Under the pieces are notes generated by a model that was given only the letters and a program-made list of their open reading frames with translations, was not told where the DNA came from and ran no database searches. A DNA stretch of 47,210 nt from Plantago elongata. Taxonomy: Eukaryota > Streptophyta > Magnoliopsida > Lamiales > Plantaginaceae. The DNA lies in contig JAYMSP010000561.1 of assembly GCA_036897095.1 (NCBI GenBank), forward strand, positions 1 through 47,210, in the 5' to 3' direction. Within the stretch, counting starts at the first letter, position 1, and each line of letters starts with the position of its first letter. This document shows positions 26,274 through 38,300 of this stretch, in pieces. Position numbers and translations under genes: made by a program.

Positions 26274-27520
26274 GAAAAATGCTGAGGAGAAGAATCTATC
26301 TTAATAACCGGTGCTAGGTAGTAACAATAATAAGCATAACATAATTATTACAGTTATAGAATACTCAAGTACTTCACATATAATGGAAAGACTGGAAGAG
26401 CACTTAGCTAGTCTGAATTTTGCACAACTGCCATGCTTGTGTCAAACTAAGACTTAATGAATTCTAACTCACAATTAAATTCTTCATAATGTAGCTATTT
26501 AGATTTTTGCTAAAGCTGATCATACACTATGAGCTTCTTGTGGCCATGTTTTAGCTGGTTTCTTGAATGTGATAAATCATAAAACAGATGCTTAGAGAAA
26601 CCTTGCCTTACTTTAAAAGTTAAAGTTATGTATCCTTGTTTCTTCCTTTATCAAACCACTGGCTGGAGTAAGTGAAGCAGACTGAGTTCTTTTAGATAAC
26701 TGTTACATACCGCTTAGAACTTAACTGTCAGTTTGATCTTAGGAGCAATGTATATTGACGCAATAAGCTTGGGAGTAAAGGAAGAACTTTCATAGTTTCA
26801 TTGTTTTAGTTGTACTTTTACTTAATATGTGATGGTAACAGCACCAAAGAGGTTTCACTTATCAATGAAATCCTTCCTGGTACAGTAAACAAAATCAGAA
26901 ACAGAAAGAAAAGAAAAACAAAGGTCCGAATAGGGTATGCACTTAATGCTTAAACAGACTACTGTGAAGTGCATGTTCAATTGTCTAGCCTTGTGTCAAC
27001 CCCAATTTATTCACGTGATTGACAGTATTTTAGATGTTTCTGGAAGAGAAGGTAGTCAATGGTGCATGCCAAGAATAATTGGAATAAGCTCATATATTTC
27101 AGAACCAAAATTGCAAATCGAGGAGAGAAAATAGGTATAATACCAGAACTAAGTTCCATATAAAAAAAATTGCCAGCTTATACATGGACAAAAAGCTAGT
27201 GCAGAAGAAAACATGAAGTTCAAGCTATATATATCATGATATGAAGGGATGCTGCAGATTATCAATTTTCTCATCTTCTAAGTTGGCAGTATTCACCACT
27301 GCAACAACTTGAGTTTCACACTCAATCACAATAACAACCATATTCAAGACAATAAGAGAAGGAAAAAAAAAAAGTAGGTCTCAGTGAATATCAGCAGGAT
27401 GAAGAATCAACATTGGACTCATTCACAATCACTTCTCTTTAGCTTTTACACAAAAGGTAGAACAGCAACTCCTAATCCATACAAGGCATATCCCAGTGAT
27501 AACAGAAGTTTTGTACCTTG
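26274..27520. other. Convergent 3' region of the AAA-ATPase and MZT1 genes
   Basis: No coding sequence supported. It should contain the AAA-ATPase 3' UTR on the left and the MZT1 3' UTR on the right, with a 12-base A run at 27363-27374. The short open frames here have no recognisable protein features. Confidence 0.55.
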
Positions 27521-27733
27521 CTACGAAGCAGGTGCAGGGGTTGGCTGCGAGGGCGGTGAATTCTGGCGGAGCTCCTTCACAACAGCAGCAAGTGACTCCG
27601 GATTGACGCCCCTTTCACATAGTGCAATCAGAAGTGAGAGCGTGTGGCGGTCCAGTCCGGTTTCCAGAATGTTGGACATGTGAAACACCAGATCAAGCGA
27701 ATCCCGTGCAGTTTTTGCAGCTTGAGTGTCCAT
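27521..27733 (-). CDS. MZT1: Mitotic-spindle organizing protein 1 (MZT1/GIP1), 70 aa
   Basis: Small partner of the gamma-tubulin complex (binds the N-terminus of GCP3) needed for microtubule nucleation; the Arabidopsis homologues are GIP1 and GIP2, also found at the nuclear envelope. The coding region is one exon. The protein has the family helices, including SNILETGLDRHTLSLLIALC and ERGVNPESLAAVVKELR, then a Pro/Ser-rich tail. Length matches the ~70-aa family. The start codon follows a probable 5' UTR intron: a GTAAGCC donor near 28167 and an AG acceptor near 27750, on the minus strand. It is the second microtubule gene in the window beside CLASP. Confidence 0.94.
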   Translation of the reverse strand: MDTQAAKTARDSLDLVFHMSNILETGLDRHTLSLLIALCERGVNPESLAAVVKELRQNSPPSQPTPAPAS

Positions 27734-28290
27734 TCGAACAAACTAGAACTTGAAGAAGAATTCAGAAAATGTAAGTAACTGAGAGATATATGCGCAAAAT
27801 AAAAGTAAAATGCACAATGTAAACGTTCCAAGAACAGAAATCAGAGAGGTATAACATATGTACATGAAGCATAACAATATTTAACTGCAAGACCTCCAAC
27901 AGTAATTGTACTAAATCCTCTACTGAGATTAAAAAAGAGAGGTGGAGCTTTGCATTATTCATTACAAAAATCCTCCGTCCACATCTAATAGCAGTCCACC
28001 GAATCAATTTATAATTAACTAAAATTGGCGCAAAAAAAGAAAATAAAATAAGAGGTATACATATGCAGTAATACGAAGACTAGCTATACTTCCGTTACCT
28101 TAAGTAACAGCGACAATTACATTATGCAAGTCCTATGCTAGTTACACAGAAGTGAGCTAATTGGCTTACTAAAATCAAGGAGGCAGGATCGAAAGGTAGA
28201 GCTGTTCAGCTGCTCCTTCTGAAGATCAATTGGATTTGGTTGGAGAATTGGGACTAAGGGTTTCGCACGAAATGACTTCTAATTTAGTTT
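27734..28290 (-). promoter_or_regulatory. MZT1 5' UTR, probable leader intron and promoter-proximal region
   Basis: A good donor (GTAAGC) near 28167 and an acceptor just before the MZT1 ATG on the minus strand suggest a ~0.4-kb leader intron, a pattern frequent in plant housekeeping genes. The transcription start is not directly visible. Confidence 0.4.
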
Positions 28291-28307
28291 TCAGATTTTC
28301 AAATTTA

Positions 28308-29877
28308 TCGAATGCAAGCCTTATGAATCGAACTATGGCGAACTAGGTATGCTTTCTAGGTCAATTAAATCGTAATTAGTCATGTCTCATATTCTCTCAT
28401 CTCTTGCCATCTACTGCTTGTTTTTTTCGAATTCGTCGGTCCAATGAGTGAAATTAGTTTTTCTGGTATTGCTAATTGCTAGTATGACTTTCATTTTTTG
28501 TTGGTTTATGTCATTGAGAAGTAATTGGTGGTTATTTTATGAGATTTTAATTGTTATGCAAGCTTCTAAAGGATTATGAATGAAACTATGCGAACTAGGT
28601 ATTCTTTCAAGTGAATGAGGTCATAATTAGGTCGTCTCATGTCCTCTAATCTATGAAAATCTACTACCTGTTTCTTGAGTTATTTGGTTCCAAACTAGGC
28701 GAATACGCAACCGCTGAACGATGATGTTAATAATCGAGCATTCAGTATGGCCACAATTTTCTTATCACAGTACACAGTATGGCCGCAATTTTCTTATATG
28801 ATCACGGTACACAGTTATACCCACCAATTTTTTGGGGAAGAGCAAATTTGTCTTCTTATTTTTTATCTTGTCGGAGGTTTTCTTTCTTATCTTGTCTGAT
28901 GGAGAAACCTAACGTTTATTTCTTATCTTCTCCATCACCACCATACCCACCGCCTTCGCCGCCAGTATTCCAGCCGATTGTGTTTTGCTTCTTCACCCAC
29001 CATCGCCGCTTCCACTCCAGCCGGTCGTCTTCGTCATCCTTCCGCTTCCATTCCGCCACCACCATATCCACCACCGCCATATCTACCACTCTCACCACCA
29101 TACCCACAGCCTCCCCCTCCATACCTCCCACCACCATCACCGTTATACTCACCACAGCCGCCGTAATACCCACCACAGCCGCCGTAATACCCACCATCTC
29201 CGCCGCCAGATCCACCACCGGAATTAAGCTATAGCCACTACCAATCGGGCACCGGAAAATCCCGATGCGGCTCAATCGACTTTCTGCGACTTAAATTAAG
29301 CTGTAGCCGGACCAATCGACTTTCAACAGCTCAAATTTAGCATTAGTGAGGATGAATAGCGGGCTGAGAATGGGCTATGCGGCTCGGTTATATTAGCTCG
29401 ATGAAGGTGACTATGAGCAGCAACTCGGTCTTCTGCAGTTCGAAGATGGCTTGATAATTCAACTCGATGATGGGTCGATCGTCTCGAAGTAATTATGCTG
29501 TATGAATGAACTAAAAAATTGAGTCCTCTGCAATCTTCATTTCATTTCTCATGCAGTGTTGATTTCTTCTGCACTTGATTTGATTTCTTATGCAAAAATA
29601 ATTGTTGATTTGTTATCTTAATCTGTAGAATAGCAAGCAGTATGTATGATTTGATTGGATGAACAGTAGCTTATTCAAGCAAAATGAATGTACAGTACCA
29701 ACATTCAAATTTATCCCATTTGAATTCCATTCCAAACACAATTCCAGCTAATCCATCAAAATACCCATTGTAATTGGATGCCACTCAGCCCCTAAAATTA
29801 GTTTTTTGTGTTGCTAATTCTTAGTGTTCATTTTTTGTTGTGTTATGTCATTGGGAAGTATTTGGTGGTTATTTCTT
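28308..29877. repeat. ~240-base tandem duplication, second unit split by an insertion
   Basis: Unit A spans about 28308-28545. Unit B starts at about 28552 with matching landmarks (TATGCAAGC, GCGAACTAGGTA, ATCTACT, CCTGTTTC) up to about 28693. It then resumes at about 29794 with AAATTAGTTTTTT and ends near 29877 (GAAGTATTTGGTGGTTATTT). The intervening ~1.1 kb is absent from unit A, so it is an insertion. Confidence 0.8.
28694..29793. mobile_element. ~1.1-kb insertion with proline/glycine-coding core (copy 1)
   Basis: Its limits are set by the interrupted duplication. It contains a ~33-base duplicated word (CAGTATGGCC...CAATTTTCTTAT, 28743-28800), a CCACCATACCCACC-rich core (28930-29225), and a 3' part with TTGATTTCTTCTGCACTTG, TTTGATTGGATGAACAG and CATTCCAAACACAATT. 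The same ordered blocks occur at 46430-46890, so this is a dispersed repeat. The core reads as Pro/Tyr-rich (extensin-like) on plus and Gly/Tyr-rich on minus, both broken by stops. No transposase seen; it is probably a non-autonomous element. Confidence 0.6.
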
Positions 29878-30550
29878 GGTATTTCATATAGTTATGTATA
29901 TTATATACAATGCAATCTTAGTCGAGATCTCAATATAAATTGGATTGCAGTGCATTTGTTAGTTCAAGAACCAAAGATACTCATCTCCTTCATATTCTCT
30001 AAGTAAAGTCACATGCCCATTTTAGGTACGGATATATATGTATTATGTAGAAGAGATAGGTATTGGGTATGCTAGTCAGTACATATATATTATATGTTGA
30101 ATATTTAATTTGGTATTTGGTCTACGCGAGTTAGACTTTCAACAGTTTCGATGCACAATTAGCTCCGTAAAATATAATAATTATTAGACCACCAGCCTCT
30201 AATAATTATTAGACCACCAGCCTCGTATATGTAAAGATTTAAGAAATGAATTATGATATTATTAAGTAATTTATGATTGAAACCAAATGCCTAGGGGTGC
30301 TTCTAGGTGTGTGCCTTGGCAAGCTAGTCCTACACACGACTTTTGTTATATATCTTCCTTGATGAGCACTACGGAGGCACTCATGATGAGCACCTACCAT
30401 AGCAATGATTCACCACAATTCCTTACTTTAATTATAGACACAGAGAGAATCTCCACATGATAGCCGCAAATAAATTCACCTGCCATGCCGCACTCAAATT
30501 CCATTCGGATTGAATGAATTGATTTTAGAAAAAAGGCACATGCCCGCCCC
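29878..30550. other. Intergenic region upstream of RABA2
   Basis: AT-rich, no gene seen. It contains a perfect 25-base tandem duplication at 30175-30224 (unit starting TAATAATTATTAGACC) and leads into the RABA2 promoter. Confidence 0.6.
30175..30224. repeat. Perfect 25-base tandem duplication
   Basis: Two identical head-to-tail units, 30175-30199 and 30200-30224, each ending ACCACCAGCCTC. Noncoding. Confidence 0.9.
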
Positions 30551-30560
30551 ACCCACGATC

Positions 30561-30570
30561 TCTATAAAAT
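30561..30570 (+). promoter_or_regulatory. TATA box of the RABA2 gene
   Basis: TCTATAAAAT is a strong TATA match ~365 bases before the RABA2 ATG. The leader that follows is long and pyrimidine-rich (CTCGCTCGCTCGCTCGCTT near 30734), and a GTAACC donor at 30765 suggests it may contain an intron. Confidence 0.6.
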
Positions 30571-30934
30571 TTTCATTCCAGAAACGAAAAAGGACAATCA
30601 ATCACAACACACACGGTGCAATTCGCCGTTTCAGACACCTCTGTTTATCATCTTTCCCATTTCCAAAACACAATTCATTTCATTATACCTTTCCGTCTTA
30701 ATCTCCGTGCACCATCAATTTTATCACCTCCCTCGCTCGCTCGCTCGCTTCGATCTCTCTTCACGGTAACCAATGCACAAACTTTCCTTCATGTATTGCG
30801 TTTTTTCTTGGTCTGGGCTTGTTTTGGATCTATCTCTCTCGCTTGTTTCTTTTCTTTTTTCAATCTGGGTTGCTTTCGTTTTTTGATTTTTTTGTGCCAT
30901 ATGGACCAGTGAGCAGAATTGAAAGGAAGGAGTG

Positions 30935-32291
30935 ATGGCAAATAGAGTGGATCACGAGTATGATTATTTGTTCAAGATAGTTTTGATCGGTGATTCTGGT
31001 GTTGGAAAATCCAATATCCTTTCGCGTTTTACCAGAAATGAGTTCTGCCTCGAGTCCAAATCCACTATTGGAGTTGAGTTTGCCACCAGAACTCTTCAGG
31101 TATTATACCCAATCTTCTATTCTTAACTGCTTATTGCGCTGTATTAGGACTAGGAGCTCTAAATTTTTCATTTTGTTTATGGCTTACGCTTGTGTTCTTA
31201 AACAAGTGGCTAAAGGTGAGAATGTGAGATGAAGTAGCTCTGTCATTGTGTGTCATTTTCATTGCAATTCACGAGCATCATTTCGACTTTTAGGCGGATG
31301 ATGATATTATATGGTTCATGGTTTATGTTCTCTATTGAGTGAATTTGATCCTCTGAGTCGGATGATTTCATTTTGGATGTATAATAACAATGTACTAGGC
31401 CAGAGAGTTGGTTTTTCAAGTCAACATAACATGTCTGATTAGAAATGAATTACAAATGCTTGGTTTATATCTACAGAATTGCATCTCAACCCCACGTTCT
31501 CTTTTCAAGTCTTTGCAAAGATGAGATATGGTGCCCTGCTTGTTTAAACATAGTTGTAAACAAAACCCAAAGCTTGTACTTAGATGCTTTTGGAGGCCCT
31601 TATAAATTTTCTGAAACTACACTTTTTTTTAAACACTAGTATCATGTCTAGTCAGCCACTTGTGAGTTGTGACTCGCGTATGAACAGGTTCTCGGCTTTG
31701 CTTGTTAATGTGCATACTGCATACATAGCCCTGTTTGGCCTTTTCCACTATAACATTATTGTAAGAAACATCTGATTGATGAATATTTTCCACATGATTC
31801 AGATAGAAGGAAAGACGGTGAAAGCCCAAATATGGGACACTGCAGGTCAGGAAAGGTACCGGGCTATCACGAGTGCATACTATAGAGGAGCCGTTGGTGC
31901 TCTACTTGTTTATGACATAACTAAGAAGCAAACTTTTGACAACGTTCAAAGATGGCTTCGAGAGTTGCGGGATCACGCCGATTCTAACATTGTCATCATG
32001 ATGGCTGGAAATAAATCTGATCTCAACCACCTCAGAGCAGTTGCAGACGAAGATGGCCAAAATTTGGCAGAAAAGGAAGGACTCTCGTTCCTCGAGACTT
32101 CGGCTTTGGAAGCACATAATATCGAGAAGGCTTTCCAAACTATTCTGTCTGAAATATACCATATCATTAGCAAGAAAGCATTGGCAGCTCAAGAAGCTGC
32201 TGGAACAACTATACTTCCTGGTCAAGGTACCACAATTAACGTTAATGATCCCTCAGGAAATGCGAAGAAAGGAGGCTGCTGTTCTACATGA
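30935..32291 (+). CDS. RABA2: Rab GTPase of the RABA2 (Rab11) subclass, 217 aa
   Basis: Rab11-type small GTPase; RABA2 proteins mark a trans-Golgi/early endosomal compartment and deliver cargo to the plasma membrane and cell plate. Two coding exons, 30935-31099 and 31803-32291. Motifs: P-loop GDSGVGKS (19-26), effector region STIGVEF, WDTAGQE (66-72), GNKSD (124-128), ETSAL, and a C-terminal CCST with Cys214 and Cys215 for geranylgeranylation. The Rab11 effector segment [20 protein letters not shown] and the [14 protein letters not shown] start match RABA2 better than RABA1. An in-frame GTG precedes the ATG but is not a plausible start. The intron after codon 55 is the usual RABA position. 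All catalytic residues are intact. Confidence 0.96.
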
Positions 32292-33926
32292 GCAAACTAT
32301 AAAAAGGTGTATGACTGCTCTGCTCCTGGTTTTATATACATTTAATTTTTGTATCACTGAGTCTTGTAGAATACTTTCTTACATGTGTCAAACTTAAAAG
32401 GTGTGGTGGTGGTAAAAGAGTTGACTAGTGTTCAGGGTAAATGCTCTCTCGGAGTGATAATGACCTATTCTTTGTATTCTCAATGTGACTGGTACTAGTG
32501 ACCAACTAACTCATATCAACTGGTGGTGATTTGGGACATAGGCGGCGGTGTTATAGCTCTACTGTTACGTTATTCCTTTATGTCCTTTTGGTTTACCTTA
32601 TTTCAACTTGTAAAGAGCCTATTGACTTGACTCGTTTGCCTTCGTCATTCTTGTTATGAATATGTTATGTTGTTCACAATTAAGATTACTCAGATACGAT
32701 TTAATTGTCATGACAGAATTCATTGTGTTAACTTCTACTGTTGCAAACTATTGTACTATGACATTAGCATAGTTGCATTGCATGTTTCCTTAAATCGCAT
32801 TCTTCTTTAGTACCCTGATCTGAAAATAGCTAATGAATAATGGCAGACAATGCCCCATAATGCAATAGTGCAATGTTGACTTGGTTGGGGCTGCTTTTAA
32901 GATTAGAGCACAAGCATGTCTAAATGGTATGCTCGAGCTGTTTCAGCATTTTTTAGTCCCGTATGGAGATCATAGAGCAGAGAAGTTGCTGTGTTTCAGC
33001 AATATATATGTGATATCGACTAGGAATTTAGTATTGATTGAGATCCCTCTTAGCCAGTGCTCAAATTTCTTCAATTAGTTCGCACTGATACAACACTGGT
33101 ATTTCTGGAAGAACTCCACTTGCTTGGAAGTTGATGTAATGGTCAATTGTCAATAGGTACCAACTGAACTCCCGTGTCATTGAGAATACCGCATCTTGTT
33201 GAGCTGTGTTGGCTAAAAACTGTTGCTTCTCCCCTCTCAACTATTGATTGAAATATCGTTGAGTTGCTTCCACTCTGAATTTTGACCTAATTTAAAGTCT
33301 TCTGGCTGTGCTTTGGGTAGGATAGTAATCCCTCAGGTTGAGAATCCACCTTCGTGGCGGTGACCTGATAGCTGTTTCTGTCACCACCATTGAGTGACTA
33401 AACAGAGAAAGTTATGGTACCCTACAATGGCAACAAGCAGGGGTAAACATGACACATAGTAAATGTAGAGAACCTTTTTTGTTGAATTGAGTATGAGATT
33501 GGAAATACATATCAGGTCTTAAAGGTTTGCCGATGCGATAATAAACTGGACACTGCAGCTTTAGATAAGTTCTTAGGTACTCGTAGAGTTGTAGATACTG
33601 AGACTCTTCTTCACCCTGGGTCCGATTATTGAGTACTAGTGCCCTTCAAAGTTGTTTTCATTGAACAATGCTTGAATTCAAATTTAGCTACAGCAAGCAG
33701 TTTATGGCAGTGCAACATTAGATAAACAGAGCAGAATCAAAATATTCTGACAACCAAGTCTGGCATCACACTGGTTTCAGGTGATACGGGATTCAGGTAC
33801 AGGTACAGGTAAAGGCAACAAGAACTGATGAAATGGAGAACATTACCACTAGCATACAAATATACCAAACAACAAACTACCAAAAGTTTCTAAACATTTG
33901 GCTTTATTGTCAAATTAGTCTTGTTC
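32292..33926. other. Intergenic region between RABA2 and the GDSL gene (convergent)
   Basis: The first few hundred bases are RABA2 3' UTR. The remainder has no supportable coding region on either strand. The 65-codon frame at 32881-33078 shows no recognisable features. Confidence 0.6.
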
Positions 33927-35345
33927 TTATATTCTTGAATCCAACTCCATGACAGTGCTAAGGTTCATAGGTGACATGTACTTCTCAGAACCGGTCATTA
34001 ACATTCCAACAATAATCCTGTTTGCTCGTTCTGTCGGGTGGAATGGATCCCAGAATGCATATACATCTCTGTTCGGGCATAGATTAGAAGCAGCAGTGCA
34101 GAGTCCTACCCCGTTATACGGACCTTGCCCGCAACATGCGATCTTAGATGTGATGAAACCTGTAAAATACCAATTACTAATACGATCTTTCTAGTGATGT
34201 ATTTAGCGTAATTGATTATTCGTAAAGAACAGTACCAAAGCCACGTGGGTTTGTAATGAAATTGTTCTGCATTTGCTGGGTATTTGCAGCTATAAATGCA
34301 TCCGCGCCAATCTCCTGGTTAAGCCCAGAAATCATCTGGACCAGCAGGGGGTTGTAGATGGCTGCTGCCTGTAAGGGCTCCACTGCACATTGGCCGTTGT
34401 TGCTCCTTGTTGCAAGCTGATTTGGGACGCAGCCCAGTGGTCCTGTTCCAGTCACCAGGACTCTTCTAGCTCCCAAATCGTATAATTGCTGCAATAGATG
34501 TTATGCTTACTCCGTCAGTTGGATAAGTATAAAGCACGCATGGTCATAGAGTTGGGACGTATACCAGTAAAATTTTCTTGTATTCGGAGATGAGAAAACG
34601 GGAGTAATCCTGGAGATTGTACTCAAGTCTCCTGGCAGTAACAGGTAACAAGAAGTAATTGTTGACGAAATCATTTCCACCAAGGGTAATTAGAACGAGA
34701 GCCCCATTAACAAGGGATTGAGTGTCTACTTCCCCTATCAGCGCACTGAGCCGCTGCTGGTACTGCTTGAAGTATGTCAGTTGCTGGGAGATTCTTATGA
34801 TGTTTAGCTGCAGAAAGATTAGGTTTATCAGTTCATGAATCATGACCGACCGGTGAGGACTGAGGAGTGTATAAGTCGTCTTAAAACTTACAAACTGAAC
34901 TCCAGTATCATTGAGGATTCCAATTCCTGCTGAAGCAAAGTTTGCTCCAACAAGTAGCTTTTCTCCTCTTAACTCTGGGCTCAAATATGGTAATGTCGAC
35001 TCTGCACCAAGTTCTTGACCTGCACATTGTATTTAGAAGTAAATATTAAGAAAATTCTACACAATGAGCATAAAAGATGTGCAAGTGAAAATGGTGTAAC
35101 ATACTGATGAGATCAGGAATGTTGAAACCGTTCGAGAACCTCCCTGTTGCACGATGAGTAGGATAGTCTATCCCGTAGGGTAAAGAATCCGCCCTGGCAG
35201 TCGTGGCCAAGTAATTGTTGTTTCCGTTATCTACCAGTGAGTCGCCAAACACGAAGAAGGCTCTGGCGCCGTCAGCACGGGGTGCCATTGTTGCGAAAAC
35301 TGCAATGGCTAGAGAAACAACAAAAATAGGCAATGTGGAAGACAT
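33927..35345 (-). CDS. GDSL esterase/lipase, secreted, 365 aa
   Basis: SGNH-hydrolase family enzyme acting on ester substrates outside the cell (cutin, suberin or other acyl esters; the specific substrate is unknown). Coding exons: 35345-35105, 35019-34892, 34807-34565, 34488-34236 and 34159-33927, the standard five-exon plant GDSL structure, 1098 nt. A signal peptide covers about residues 1-26. Block [16 protein letters not shown] carries the nucleophile Ser36; block [12 protein letters not shown] and block [13 protein letters not shown] carry the Asn, Asp and His of the active site. The GCVPNQLA and CCGQGPYNG segments place it in the subgroup around Arabidopsis At5g33370/At4g28780 (from memory). 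Length is typical; nothing is missing. Confidence 0.95.
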
Positions 35346-35391
35346 ATTTGGTTTTGAGTTGAGTGTGGAAGTTAAAGTTAAAGGGCAAGTT

Positions 35392-35399
35392 TTATAAAT
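35392..35399 (-). promoter_or_regulatory. TATA box of the GDSL esterase gene
   Basis: On the minus strand, CATTTATAAA lies about 50 bases before the GDSL ATG, predicting a short leader of roughly 15-25 bases. Confidence 0.5.
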
Positions 35400-38300
35400 G
35401 GATTTGAGGGTAGCAGGTTTGTTGAAGCTTAATAAATGGCCGGTGATGGCAGCTTGTAAAGTTGTGATAATATGGCATGCATGGGACCAAGTACTTAGTG
35501 AATAAATGGCATGCTAAGTTTAGCAAGTGTAGTGATGATGGACTGATGGGGGTGGGATATTTCTGTCAAATGCTAAAAAAGGATGATGTTATAATTTACT
35601 GTAACTACTGACTGATACAATTAAAATAACAAATTCACATTCAATTTTTTTTGAACGTTTTGATTCTATTAATTTCTGAACTTTGGTTCTCTCAAGTGCT
35701 GATGAATTTCAGGTGCAGATATACAATCATCAGAAGCACATACAATGATGTACAAATATGGCAATGTCTACAGGCAGAAGATCTGTCGACTCGAATGCTC
35801 TGTGAGAGTCCGAGTGATCGAGAACCTGGGGATGGAAATATAGTGGTTTTTAGTGGGCCGCCTGTCTTGGTGAAGCCAACTTCAATTTAAAATGCTAAAT
35901 TATAAGGGTAAATCGTTACCTTTGAACGTTACGCCGTGACTTGGAGTGTAAAATTAAAAGTGAACATGTATTTTGAGTGTGAATTTTGACAAGTAAGTGA
36001 ACAATTATAACTAGTAATTATCGAGAGTGGGTGTGCCCCGTGTAAGTTTAGGCTACTCCAATTTGGCGTTTCACGCCTATATGGTAGGATATGAAACAAG
36101 AGCAGCCAGCCCCTACTGGGCCATGTTAATACCATTTGGGAGGTACATGGCAAATTGGTTAATATCCATGCATATATGTTACTTATGTTTAGCCTAGCCT
36201 AGTGGTTCGGAATTTCCAATAACATTGATCACCTGACCTGATTGGGTATTGGGTACCTCGTGTATAAATAGTATAGTGTTCTCCATCCAATATGACAGGA
36301 AACTGCAAGACCTTAATTAATTATGGATCATCGTTGGACTGAACTGAATTAATAATAGTGGAAACATAGTGTGTCGTCACGCTCGCTTTTCTACTAGGTT
36401 AAGTTAATATTATATCACCTAGCTATTCACCTGTCCTGACCTGAACAAACACTCCATCCACATGCATATTTATTAATCACCCGGTACAATAATAACTTCT
36501 TAAAAATTTACTTTATCTTCACTTACAAAAAAAATAATAGAATAAATTTATTTGAAGTATTATGTTGGTAAAGTTATAATTGAATGATAAAGTAATAGAG
36601 AGATTGAATAAAATGATGATGAAGTAGGAAAGAGATATAATAAAAAATTAATTAGTAGTATAAATTTTTTTTATTTATAAATTAATAAGTTTGTAACGAA
36701 ACGTTAAAAAAAAAAAGGTTAGTGTGTTTTTAAAAGATGCCGAGTAATTACTACTAGGCTTGGCTAGCTAACTTGCTCAAAACTCCTGTTTAGCTTCTTT
36801 AATTTTGTTCCAGCAGCCTGTCATTGTGAATAATTGTCACCACAATGATATGCCTTTATATCACATAATACTCCAAATTGAATTTCCGGAATATGTATAC
36901 TCCTTTTACTCCAAATTTTGAATTGTACGTATATATATGATATCACATGAATAATTAATGATTGTGGTGGTGAGAAGGTAGTAACGTTAATTTCTTTTAA
37001 ATGCAAGTACATACCTAAAAGTAGTTAATTACTAATTAAAATACAGTACAGTACATATAGAACCCATAAGCACTAGCTTAGCCATCCCAAGTAAGGATAA
37101 CCAATACTACTACTACTACTAATAATAATAATAATAAGTATAAAAAGGGGCAATATAGGCCGATAGCCAAGCGATGAATTAATCAATGACAAATACTTGT
37201 ACGGTGAATATCACAATGATAAAATTTGGTGAATTTTTGGGTGAACAAATATTTAATGTATCGATCCAACTATATATTCTATTCTATTCAATTGAATTGA
37301 TTTCAATCTATCCTACCCGCCACATGGAGCTATTTATTTGACGAAGACGTTCCTTGATCACTTTTTCCACACACTAGAGAAAGTCAAGTCACAATTATTA
37401 ACTTATACTACTACTGTAGTCTTGTATATATATAGTACGTCCATTTATCTTATGCAACCAAGTATTGACTTTAGTTTCCCAGGTTAATTTCCTTCCAAAT
37501 TTAATTCTACCTCACCATCCATTTTAAATACCTACTCCACTTATTACTCGATCATCCATTAGATTGGATTGTTCCAAATCATGCAATATAGTTTTATTAT
37601 ACTTAATACAATAATAACTAGTTAAATTAAATTAACTCCAACAAGTAGGCAGGCATATATGGTATCATAATGGCCTTTGGAGTAATGATATAAGTCGTAT
37701 AATAGCAATGCACATATTAAATGCATCAGTTGCAACTTCGTGTTTGTAATGTTCCGATTCCGACTACATACTATACCTTTAATTTCTTATATCAACCCAA
37801 CACATACTAACTCTATCAATTTGTTATATGAAATGAAATTTTGTATTGACGAATAATTCCCAGTTCCAATGACTCTTACTTTTAAAGTGATTATAAACAT
37901 TCATTTCAACCTTAAAGTCTTGGTTTGTCACCGAATGAGCCGACACTAAATTTTAAAATGATCATTCGACTCAATATATATGAATATGAATGTAATGAAC
38001 TACTTTAGTGCGGTGATTGTTTATTGGGAATGAATTAAATGAGTGAGATCGATGGATCGATCTTAATGCAAGAACAAGTTTGTCCTTGATTTGTACGCAA
38101 TTCAAGTTTGATGCATATATAGTGAGTCCCGCGCGTCCCCTACCAATACAATTCAGTGCTTTTAGTTCAAACAAAACGTACTTAGTGAGGCTCCACTGCA
38201 TCTCACATTTGGCCTAATACTGATGTTTAATAAATGCACCATACCTGTTTTTGCTTCGCAATTTTCCTTTAATTGATAGGGTCAGTCATTATTTGTGTGT

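Noticed and set aside
28779-29234. 151-codon Pro/Ser/Thr-rich plus-strand open frame
   Set aside because: It lies inside the inserted repeat, its extensin-like frame is broken by stops, and the reading is driven by low-complexity CCACC repeats.
28916-29275. Glycine-rich minus-strand frame resembling a GRP
   Set aside because: The Gly-Tyr frame is preceded at once by a stop and has no ATG or signal peptide; it is the mirror image of the proline-rich strand.
32881-33078. 65-codon plus-strand open frame
   Set aside because: Starts with a non-ATG codon context, AT-rich composition, no domain.
35651-35890. 79-codon plus-strand open frame upstream of the GDSL gene
   Set aside because: No family resemblance, no splice context; considered chance.
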